Assembly: GCA_028565635.1 (NCBI GenBank)
Contig: JAOXYB010013567.1
Location: 1 to 17,069, forward strand
DNA: 17,069 bases
From: Phoronis ovalis
Taxonomy: Eukaryota > Phoronida > Phoronidae
Direction: 5' to 3'
Shown: one piece after another, positions 1 to 7,196 of the stretch
Layout: every line of letters begins with the position of its first letter
Numbering within the stretch: position 1 is the stretch's first letter
Notes under the pieces: model-generated
Seen by the model: only the letters and a program-made list of their open reading frames with translations
Database searches by the model: none
What the model was told of the DNA's origin: nothing
Translations under genes and position numbers: made by a program

Positions 1-478
1 ATTCATATCGGCATTTGACCTACTTCTCAAGGTCAATTTGAAATGTCACTTGGTCTAATACACCCACCAACCTATGGGCTTTGTGATCCACCTTCGAATC
101 GTCCAGTCATCACTTCGTCTTTCCCGAAATGGGCGCAACGTAACATGCACTACCGGGAAAAAACATGGCCACCAATCGGCCATGTTGGAAGTAATCAAGG
201 TCAAAATTATATCCGACCTGCGCTTTGACCTGTACTTACCCTATACCAAATACGAAGATGATCTTACGAAAGCTGAAGCCGTTATAGTGAGACAAAGAAA
301 AGGTTACAAACGCCGCCGCATACCCTACAACTATATGCCCATTCACTATTACATAGTGATGGGCACAAAAATGGATATGGATATATATCTAATGCAATTA
401 ATAATAAATAAAAAATTATATAAATTTTTGTTTGCTGTCATTAATGATGATTACTATTTATCATTTGAGTACCCTCAC
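1..478. repeat. LAP3 intron 6 (partial) with candidate dispersed repeat rich in inverted repeats
   Basis: No LAP3 exon is visible here. The stretch has TGACCT near 16 paired with AGGTCA near 29, nested inverted repeats (TTCCCG 121-126 with CGGGAA 154-159; AACATGGCC 162-170 with GGCCATGTT 178-186), and a hairpin at 339-366 whose 13-14-base arms surround TAC. This pattern suits a non-autonomous element, but no family can be assigned from one copy. Confidence 0.35.
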
Positions 479-631
479 CTTACTCTCACTTCACACTTTT
501 GTCCTAGGTGTTCTGTAGCAATATCAGCAAATTTGGTGGGAGTTAGAATATTTGATGGCATTTCCATTAGCTTTCTTGCCAAATTTTGTCCTTCAGCTTT
601 AACTGTACCCTGTTTCCACAACGACAAACAG
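479..631 (-). CDS. LAP3: LAP3 coding exon 6 (residues 179-229, last exon in window)
   Basis: Acceptor ATTTTTAG, donor GTGAGG. It encodes CLSLWKQGTVKAE, GQNLARKLMEMPSN, ILTPTKFADIATEHL and a basic end. The Asn-Leu-Ala-Arg and Thr-Pro-Thr-x-Phe-Ala motifs are typical of M17 peptidases just ahead of the catalytic domain. It ends with AG in phase 2; no continuation is visible in bases 1-478. Confidence 0.94.
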
Positions 632-3600
632 CTAAAAATAAAAAAGAGTTAAAACAATTCAATTTGCAATGTGGTTAATTACTGTACATAAATGTGTCAA
701 ATGCTCTATGTTGTACAAAGGTCTCCCACATTGTAGACCATTTTCCAACATCTTTGAACTTAAGAGATGTGAAGTTGCTTTATCAATACTACCAGACAGT
801 TATAATTACAGAAAATTTGGCAACTCCTTCTGTAAAATTTGAACTGCTTCCATCTTTGGGAATAGGATCATGAAAACTGATCATTATAATATTAAAAATT
901 ATAGCTTGGAAAAATTCTGTTAATTAGTATAACTATAAACCTCTTTGTATCTGAATGCAGTTCCAAGTTAACAGGTTTCTTTCTTTTATCTTCAGCCTTT
1001 AATTCGTCATAACTAAACAGTGCTAGGTTGGCTCCCTCAGCAGCAGCTAAAACAAAAATTCCATTAAGTAACATGTTTCATTTGAGAAGCTCTAATTAAA
1101 TTATTTCTAGAAATTGTTGCTAGTAAGTACATATTCAACATCTGATTTTTTCTAAACATACTTTTATCTTAAAGTTTTTCAAGAATTCACCATGGAGCAA
1201 TTATATCTGTCAGTTTTCAAAAAATGTTTAAATACTGGGGAATGTCTGGAGATGAATTTTATGTAGAAAACAGTATTAATAAGTTCTTCCATCTTTCTTT
1301 CTACAAAACAGCTCTAAAAACATAAAATTAAATTTGTTGTGCCTTTTCTCACCTTCAGCATCGCCACAAGGGTCAACTACAATACTTCTAACACCAAGAT
1401 CTCTCAGTTGCCTTACACCAGCTAAAAACAGAAAATAGAACAATGAACACAATGGTTATCATTTTACATGCTTTTATTATTGCATATAATCACACACAAA
1501 TGTACCTAACATCAACAAATACTTTCAGATTATAATAATACTGAATACATTTATGGCAAATATTGCTTTCAGCGATGTCATTTTACTCATTTGTTCCAAA
1601 CCATTCGGCTTGTCTCTGAAAATACTTTTTCTTTGCAAAAGTTGACCAAAATAAAAGCTACGATTTTGAAAACACATTACTCAAATTAAGTTACTTTTAC
1701 TTTGGCATGCAAGTATTAATTCTTATTGATGTTTTTTAATTCCAGTGCATTAAACTTTAATATAATTATAGAAACCTTCTGAATCAGCTACACATGCTAG
1801 CCATTTTTAATCAAACGCTGAATTTAACACATTCATTCTAAATGCTAATTTTGTTCTTATCTGCAAACAAATAGACTGCATACAGAAGTGGATAGATTCA
1901 GAGTCAGAAGCATGGCTAGCACTGGACAAATGTGTAGAAAGCTGAATATTACTGGCAATCAGGCACTCTGAAAAATCAGTACAATTCTTTTTTTCAGGAA
2001 TCAAAATTGGACCTATGCACTAGTACTCAAAGGAACAAGCAAGCTTCACATGGTCAATAATAATATGCAGGCTTAGACTTTGTTGCCTATAGGCAGCGCC
2101 ATTACATAATGAAAGTTTCATTCCATTGTTTTTGTAGAATACTTACCAGCACTGGCTGTTCTGATATTTTCTCTTCCTTCTTCCCATTCTTCATAATCAT
2201 TGTAACCTACGCCTCGTTTCCCTAAGCTGACCACTGTGACGGAATTGTAGGCTGGACTTAAACCATGAAATGTTCGACATTTTCCTTTCTTTAGAGGTAC
2301 TTTGCTTGAGCTAATTACAAAGATTGTAGCATAAATGCAATTGCCAATTAAAGGTTTGTTTTGCTTTTCTAGGCATTGTGTATACCAGGTGAGATAAAAA
2401 TTGCAGTTTTCTAAATGGAGTGATTACTTTACTCACCAGTATCTGGCAATGTTATTTATTTTTGTGTGCTATAAGCCAAGCAAGATGAGGTTGCCCTGCC
2501 AAAGACACCAATTCTCTCTGAGAAATACACACAATAAAGAGTAACTAAAGATTATTCTTAACCTGGAGCGACTTTGACAAAAGAAGTCCCAGCAGGTCGG
2601 AGGAAAGTGAGTGATATGCTAGTGCAAAATTGTAAACGTGTATAAAAGTCAGTAAAATACTTACATGTTTAACAGTTCAGTGAGTTTCCCATCAACACTC
2701 TGGTTGAATGTTTCAGCTGCCTTGGTTAATTCTACAGTTTCATTTTCATATAAACCCAATACAAGACCCTACAGAAAAGATAATACATAAATATACTCAG
2801 TCTTTTAAGAAAAATCAACATGGTCATCATACATCTATATATTAAATAAAGGAAGGTTCGAAACATGGAAGGCATGGACTGGCATCACCCATGAATGGGC
2901 TATCTCGGGGTTTTGCATACGTATTAGTTATACTATAGTCTACTGAGTCACTGGGCTATTGACTTACTTTTTCTTGCAATTCTGCTCCACCAAAACCTTT
3001 TATTCAACTTACTTACTTTGAGGGTATACTGTCATTATTCTCGCTTAGGATTGTGGGTACTAGGCACACTTTACTATGTGCTGTTACCCCCGAATTACCC
3101 TTAGCATTTATTTAATTCGTCTTCGTGGCACATTTGCAGCGTGTCGGACTATGCAATGCAAGGAGTGAAAAGGTCCAATTCCTGGCAGAGACAAGATATA
3201 AAAGGTAACTATTTATGTGTACGTTTATGTGATGTATGTTGGCACATAACATGAAGAGTGATTAGTGTGTGACAGTGAACAGTAGTTTGAAGTATAAGAA
3301 TAGTATAAGGGTCACTGGAGCAAAGTTACAAGGTAAGTACTTGAAGTACCATACATGTAACCTGTTCATTTCTTATTTAATTGTTTAATTAAAAAAAAAA
3401 ATTCTTGTTTTATTGAACCTCCTGCAAACAAAACCTGACCCCATAACTTGTTTTTACCTCTGTAACAAAGAACCTCCTTTACACAATAGGGGCTCTAGTC
3501 TGTAGCTAAAATGACAGGTTAGTAGGATATATTCTGCAGTTGCTCTGGCCCAGTGCCCATGTCGAAATTGACTAGGGTGATTGACTTGCCACAGAGTAAA

Positions 3601-5564
3601 TAAATATGTGGGGCAATGTTTATGTAGTGCTGTGTCGGTGAAATTGACACCAGGCATTGAATGCCACATGACACAGGAGGGGATAAAAAATGATATGTGG
3701 AAGCAAATATAAAAATCCCCAATATCGGTCTAGTCTATTCTTAAATTGATTAACTGATTCAGAATCTACCACATTATCTGAAAGTTTGTTCCAGTGATTT
3801 ATTGTTTTCACAGTGAAGAAATTTTGTCTCATTTGCAGCGTGGTAGACGGTTTCATCAGTTTATAATTATGTGTTTCCTCTCAAATGTGTTGAGTCAAAT
3901 AATTTAAAGAATTTTTCAAATCCTTTAATTATTTTGAAAGTTTCTATTTTCTTTTTGTAATAAGGGCTCCAGGCTTCTACACAATACTCAAGGTGCGGTC
4001 TAATATATGTATCGTAAAAAATATTAAAAGAGAATTTATCGATATATTTAAAAGCTCTCTTGATGGACCTCAGTGATGCCAAATCTTTTGCAGATGATTT
4101 TGTGCAGTGAACAGATGGTTTGAGAACAAACAATACAATAATTTTGGTTTGAATTTATTGATTTTTTTGACACATGGTGAGTTTTGCAAGAGGATAACTT
4201 CTACTGGTTTTAACACTATCTGGGCCATGACCCTATTCCACTTTTAACATCTGTCCACTCAGAATGGGTTCCACAAATACCAACTCTCATCCTCCTACCA
4301 GTCAACCAAAGTCAAAAAATCCTTTATCCATTGCAATACCTTTCCTCTACTGTATCCATAACTGTAGACCTGGTTCATGACATTCTGCACTAGTTCTTGA
4401 TAATCGGACTTGTCATGGAATCTTACATAGCCAATTACAGTGAAAGTGCCCAAACTTGGAAATCTATGTAATTTCTACTGAATGTTGGATAATCAGAGAG
4501 TACCTGGACGGTGATATAGAACTCATTTTGTAGGAATTACATAGATTTCAGTTCCAAGTTTGAGCACTTTCACTGTAATTGGTTAGGTAAGATTCTATAA
4601 CTGTTCGCACAGCTCACAAGCTGGATTATAAAGACTAGTGCAGAACGTCATAACATGAACCAGGATTACCAGAACTGTAAAGTTTACGTAATAATCTACG
4701 GTGGGGACCGTACGTGTCAAAGGCTTTCGATACTCAAAATAAATTGAGTCAACTCTATATAGGCCATAACCTTCATCCAGTGCCTTCATAGTCCTGGTTT
4801 GAGATATGAGGTGGCCAGGACCCTACGGAGAAGCCGTAGGCTGTCCATAGTAGGGTCATGATTGCAGGGCTACCAGAACTAATCGTATTAAACTGATTCT
4901 TAAAATGGCATGCCTTTGGATCAGTGCAATCTCACTGATAGTCCTGCAAACATCACCCTACTATGTACTACTATGGACAGCCTACGGCTTAAACTCAAAA
5001 ATGCACTCTTGAAGGTTTGTTCATCCATGGTATGGATGTTATGCTATTGCGCATGTGTGAAGGGTAGTAGAACTTCGGCTGGTCTGAGATACGAAACGGT
5101 CATGGCCCTACGGACAAGCCATAGTAGGACCGTTTCGCATCTCAGAGCAGCCGAAGTTCTACTAGTACTACCCTTCACACGTGACCGGAAAAGGGAAATA
5201 TCGCATATAAGAGCGAGAGTTCCGGTCACGGAGTTTTGTAAAAGATTTATGATTTCCTATAAATGGGTCTAGAAGTTTACCGCCTTGCGGAAATTGTACC
5301 CTGGGTACACTTCTGTAGTACCCCTTACGACAATGACCCTTTCAGCCATAGCAGGGTCATGCTTGCAGGAGTTGCAGGACTATCTCACTGAATACATTTA
5401 GGAATGAAAGTTACTACAGCTATGATGATAAATACATTAATTCTAATAAAGAAGTGATACTCTGATTTTACCTTCGTATTCGAAGAAGCGTTTCGACAGC
5501 AATTCACAACAGGTTTCCTTAAATTTCTCAGGACAGAAATCGAGAAAAGCATGGGGGCAGACAT
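479..5564 (-). CDS. LAP3: Cytosol/leucine aminopeptidase, peptidase family M17 (5' part, partial gene)
   Basis: M17 aminopeptidases are hexameric, two-metal enzymes that remove N-terminal leucine and other residues from peptides in cytosol and, in some forms, mitochondria. Six exons on the minus strand join in frame: 5564-5472, 2768-2665, 2310-2147, 1421-1353, 1046-941 and 631-479. They encode residues 1-229, roughly the first 45% of a protein that is about 520 residues in human. Visible landmarks match animal LAP3: TKGLVLGLY (30-38), the EEWEEGRENIR block, VDPCGDAEAAAEGA (136-149), and GQNLARKLMEMPSN followed by TPTKFA near the end. These form the N-terminal regulatory domain and the linker; the metal ligands and catalytic domain lie left of base 1. 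The start is supported by an in-frame TAG 15 bases upstream (5579-5577) and an A at -3. The first 31 residues are basic with no acidic residue, resembling a mitochondrial presequence. One intron has a weak GTTTAT donor. Identification is firm; localisation is inferred. Confidence 0.93.
941..1046 (-). CDS. LAP3: LAP3 coding exon 5 (residues 144-178 plus split codon)
   Basis: Acceptor TTTTAG. It encodes AAAEGANLALFSYDELK then a Lys/Glu-rich linker. The donor is GTTTAT, which departs from the GTRAGT consensus. It is the only GT nearby that keeps the frame into the next exon, giving a split Ser codon. Confidence 0.88.
1353..1421 (-). CDS. LAP3: LAP3 coding exon 4 (residues 121-143)
   Basis: Short 69-base exon with acceptor TTTTTAG and donor GTGAGA. 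It encodes AGVRQLRDLGVRS then IVVDPCGDAE, a highly conserved M17 segment. It starts and ends inside Ala codons. Confidence 0.94.
1422..2146 (-). other. LAP3 intron 3
   Basis: GT-AG intron in AT-rich DNA. I see no coding exon, RNA gene or clear transposon. Open frames here (for example 1807-2004) show no splice context or familiar protein and are taken as chance. Confidence 0.8.
2147..2310 (-). CDS. LAP3: LAP3 coding exon 3 (residues 66-120 plus split codon)
   Basis: Acceptor TAATTAG, donor GTAAGT. It encodes SSKVPLKKGKCRTFHGL..., then VTVVSLGKRG and EEWEEGRENIRTASA. This matches the KTRTFYGL...ENWHEGKENIRAAVA stretch of human LAP3. Confidence 0.95.
2665..2768 (-). CDS. LAP3: LAP3 coding exon 2 (residues 32-65 plus split codon)
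   Basis: Acceptor CTGTAG, donor GTAAGT. It encodes GLVLGLYENETVEL... to KLTELLN, aligning with the TKGLVLGIY...LRETLNI segment of vertebrate LAP3. It ends with AT, completed to an Ile codon by the next exon. Confidence 0.93.
3120..3195 (+). repeat. tRNA-derived SINE head (degenerate pol III promoter)
   Basis: A TGGCACATTTG box at 3126-3136 resembles the tRNA A box, and GGTCCAATTCC at 3172-3182 resembles the B box (9 of 11 matching). The start-to-start distance of 46 bases is close to that in a tRNA gene. The sequence between, with GTCGGACT followed by TGCAATGCAAGG, resembles tRNA-type SINE heads. The arms do not fold into a sound cloverleaf, so this is not a working tRNA gene. Confidence 0.45.
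3716..4133 (-). pseudogene. Non-LTR retrotransposon reverse-transcriptase C-terminal fossil
   Basis: On the minus strand, 4133-3867 encodes LRSIKRAFKYIDK then YIRPHLEYC and WSPYYKKK, the hallmark end of the reverse-transcriptase domain of CR1/L2-like LINEs. It continues with FKIIKGFE and STHLRGN. Then comes a one-base frame change, and 3856-3716 continues with RQNFFTVKTINHWNKL and FKNRLDRYW, the usual C-terminal tail. The segment that normally sits between KKIE and the TFKII part (about 45 codons in relatives, from memory) is absent. The copy is therefore dead: truncated at the 5' side, internally deleted and frameshifted. It lies in the same orientation as LAP3. Confidence 0.85.
4361..4678. 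repeat. Imperfect fold-back (inverted-repeat) element
   Basis: The left arm (about 4361-4483) and right arm (about 4533-4678) are imperfect reverse complements. Shared blocks, read on the left arm, include CCTGGTTCATG (4369), TTCTGCACTAG (4383), CCAATTACAGTGAAAGTG and CAAACTTGGA. A spacer of about 50 bases separates them. Small indels make the right arm slightly longer. This is the form of a MITE or fold-back transposon in LAP3 intron 1. Confidence 0.75.
4831..4990. repeat. 22-bp perfect inverted repeat
   Basis: 4831-4852 is the exact reverse complement of 4969-4990 (arm core GCCGTAGGCTGTCC). Nested inside are inverted copies of a CATAGTAGGG-TGCAGG motif, at 4846-4869 and on the minus strand near 4940-4964. 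The arrangement suggests head-to-head partial copies of one small element. Confidence 0.8.
5053..5181. repeat. Fold-back repeat with about 50-bp arms
   Basis: The left arm 5053-5101 and right arm 5128-5181 are near-perfect reverse complements (shared GTAGAACTTCGGCTG, GAGAT and CGAAACGGTC). The right arm has a small insertion that duplicates part of AGTACTAGTAG. The loop (5102-5127) itself contains ATGGC and GCCAT. Open frames across it on both strands are a consequence of the palindrome. Confidence 0.85.
5180..5230. repeat. 11-bp inverted repeat adjoining the fold-back
   Basis: CGTGACCGGAA at 5180-5190 is matched by TTCCGGTCACG at 5220-5230, with a 29-base loop containing TCGC and GCGA. It shares its first bases with the end of the preceding fold-back arm, so the hairpins are nested side by side. 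Confidence 0.75.
5472..5564 (-). CDS. LAP3: LAP3 coding exon 1 (residues 1-31)
   Basis: Starts at ATG 5564-5562 and ends at AAG before a GTAAAA donor (phase 0). It encodes MSAPMLFSIS... ending in NASSNTK. There are five Arg/Lys and no Asp/Glu, as in a mitochondrial targeting peptide. A second in-frame ATG (5552-5550, Met5) follows directly. Confidence 0.88.
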
Positions 5565-5876
5565 CTTGGAGGCCGCCTATTTAATGCGGAGCGATGTATT
5601 TTTTCACCTTGACTTAACATTTTGTCACTTTATCTTGAAGGAGACAGGAGCACAACAAATACCGATATTGTTTCTGCTTTGAGTAAACTAATGAAACCAC
5701 AAAGAAGAGTGGATGAGCTTGCACCCTAGTTAAACATTTTATATTTGTTTGGGCGGCTTCTTGCAGCGCCATCTACAAAATGTCTGCCTCCCGGTTTCGT
5801 ACTTTTATTTAATTCAATTTCGCCAAAGTCTGCGATGTTTACGTAGAATAATTATTTACTATATAAACAACGAAGG
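5565..5876. promoter_or_regulatory. Divergent LAP3 / ZDHHC16 promoter region
   Basis: LAP3 begins leftward at 5564. A good donor (GAAGG then GTAAGA) at 5876/5877 suggests a non-coding ZDHHC16 first exon ending there. The region between is less AT-biased, with GGCGGC near 5573 (minus strand) and 5753 (plus strand) and GCAGCGCC at 5763-5770. No convincing TATA box is seen. Transcription start sites are inferred, not shown. Confidence 0.5.
5763..5778 (-). promoter_or_regulatory. CTCF-like core motif
   Basis: On the minus strand the sequence TGTAGATGGCGCTGC resembles the central AGRKGGCR core of the CTCF consensus. It sits inside the divergent promoter. A single motif match has little weight without binding data. 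Confidence 0.25.
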
Positions 5877-6080
5877 GTAAGAAATATTTTCAGATTCTTT
5901 TAGAGACGACTGTTTGACAAAAGCAAGCAGTAAATCATAAAATTTTATTACATGAATTTTGAAACCCTTGTTTCTTAGTCTTTAACTCAGTCTTGCCTCT
6001 TGGACTGTGTATCAATTATTAGTTATATTACCCTTAAATGAACCTTGGTGGTAGTATGTTCTAGACAGGTACCAGGTCTT

Positions 6081-6096
6081 TAACTAGATGGCAGCC
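6081..6096 (+). promoter_or_regulatory. CTCF-like core motif
   Basis: TAACTAGATGGCAGCC matches the CTCF core CCANYAGRKGGCRS well apart from the first bases. It lies about 200 bases inside ZDHHC16 intron 1 and points away from the motif at 5763-5778. Confidence 0.3.
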
Positions 6097-6374
6097 AGGA
6101 TGTATATCAGACGCCACAGCAGCTTGCATATAGTTAACTTTGTCGTAGTTGGCCCGATAGGCAATATGTATGGCTATGTAGGCCAACTATGGCCATAGGA
6201 AATGACCACTGGATCAATGGAATTGTTGTTATATCCGTCTCTCAAAACTTTGGGTATACTACATCCAAGCATTAATTAACAACAGTTGATTACCTTTATA
6301 AGTTATTAATGTTAATAGTCATAAAATGAAAATTTTATTATGTTCTATCAATGCTAAATAATATACTGTCTGAC

Positions 6375-6849
6375 AGTTGATATATATCCCGGGGGAATAT
6401 GAAAGTGGGTACGCACACATCACAGCATCCTAGGTACTCTAATAATAATAACAGTTATTATTAGAGGATGCAGTGATAGTATATCCTATTGGATACTATA
6501 TTAATATTTATTTATTTAGAAATATAACAACTTTTTAGCCAGCTGACTGTGGGTACGCAGGTTCCAACAAAATTTTGCGTGAAAGGGTATGTTTTTCGAA
6601 CCCCTGGTGCATAACGGGCGTTACGCATTTAGGGTCAGTTTTTTGTCCAAAATCACAAAAAGGGGTGTTTTTTTGGAGGTGTGACACTTTGTTAGGAGTG
6701 TTTTTTCCCAAAAGTCACTTCCGTACTGGTGTAATTTTGCAAAATTTCACTTCGTTAGGGACTTTTCTGAAAAGCCATGTTGGAACACGGGTACCCACTT
6801 TCATATTGACTGCACCCCGAGGATATATATCCAGCCGGAGTTGATATAT
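6375..6849. mobile_element. Non-autonomous terminal-inverted-repeat element (MITE-like) with internal short repeats
   Basis: Both ends carry related inverted sequence: ATATATCCCGGGG then AATATGAAAGTGGGTAC on the left (6382-6413), and its reverse complement on the right (about 6790-6831). An 11-base direct repeat, AGTTGATATAT, lies at 6375-6385 and 6839-6849 and could be the target duplication, though its exact limits are unclear. Inside are a perfect-arm hairpin at 6438-6467 (CTCTAATAATAA...), a second at 6476-6500, and about four degenerate units of 40-60 bases (CACTT-GTTAGG-TTTT-AAAA) between 6610 and 6780. No transposase is present; the open frame 6575-6844 reads through the internal repeats. 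Confidence 0.6.
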
Positions 6850-6976
6850 TCAATTCGTTTGTTATATTAAATTTATTGTTTAACCAATACTTGTTAAATT
6901 GTTAAAAAGTTGAAATCTTGTAAATAGAATTCTTTCAATTATTAATCAAATATAAATTGTTTCTGTTTATCCACAG

Positions 6977-7196
6977 GTATTACTGATTATAATACAGAAC
7001 AATGGCTGTAATACGCTGGACTGGTGGTACCTTCTGCCAGAGACTATTGCAACGAATACGAACTTTCAAAGATGACACCAAACTTCTTATGTTAACTTTA
7101 TGTTACAATTCATTCACAGACTATGGGGTGGCTGCAGAAACAGCTGTGGAACCTCTTTTCTCATTTGTTGAAAAGTTTGCCAAATGCATTGGTCCG
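6977..7196 (+). CDS. ZDHHC16: ZDHHC16 coding exon 1 (5' UTR end plus residues 1-65)
   Basis: Exon from acceptor CCACAG to donor GTAGGT; coding starts at 7002. The CYNSF...[14 protein letters not shown] segment aligns with LYNSFGG...DAAFEPVYWLVD of the human protein. Phase 0 end after Gly-Pro. Confidence 0.92.

Larger units (their letters stand above)
2769..5471 (-). other. LAP3 intron 1, filled with transposon remnants
   Basis: The 2.7-kb intron holds, in order along the plus strand: AT-rich sequence, a tRNA-type SINE head (3120-3195), a LINE reverse-transcriptase fossil (3716-4133, minus), a fold-back repeat (4361-4678) and a palindrome-rich block (4831-5369). Its donor is GTAAAA next to exon 1 and its acceptor is CTGTAG next to exon 2. 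Confidence 0.8.
5877..6976 (+). other. Probable ZDHHC16 intron 1 (5' UTR intron)
   Basis: Runs from the GTAAGA donor at 5877 to the TTTATCCACAG acceptor at 6976. It holds a hairpin at 6147-6189 (TAGTTGGCC with GGCCAACTA) and a terminal-inverted-repeat element at 6375-6849. The remainder is featureless AT-rich DNA. Confidence 0.55.

Noticed and set aside
74-652. Long plus-strand open frame of 192 codons
   Set aside because: It runs antisense over LAP3 exon 6 and a repeat-like stretch. The minus strand there has clear M17 homology with splice sites.
2856-2866. GGTTCGAAACA, resembling a tRNA B box
   Set aside because: No A box at the right distance upstream and no cloverleaf.
3120-3195. Functional tRNA gene
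   Set aside because: The boxes are degenerate and the acceptor and anticodon arms do not pair; kept as a SINE head.
3519-3722. Minus-strand open frames next to the LINE fossil
   Set aside because: Downstream of the reverse-transcriptase tail; no motif or splice context.
4910-5272. Overlapping open frames on both strands (4910-5272 plus, 5044-5229 minus)
   Set aside because: They mirror each other because the DNA is palindromic; no protein family is recognisable.
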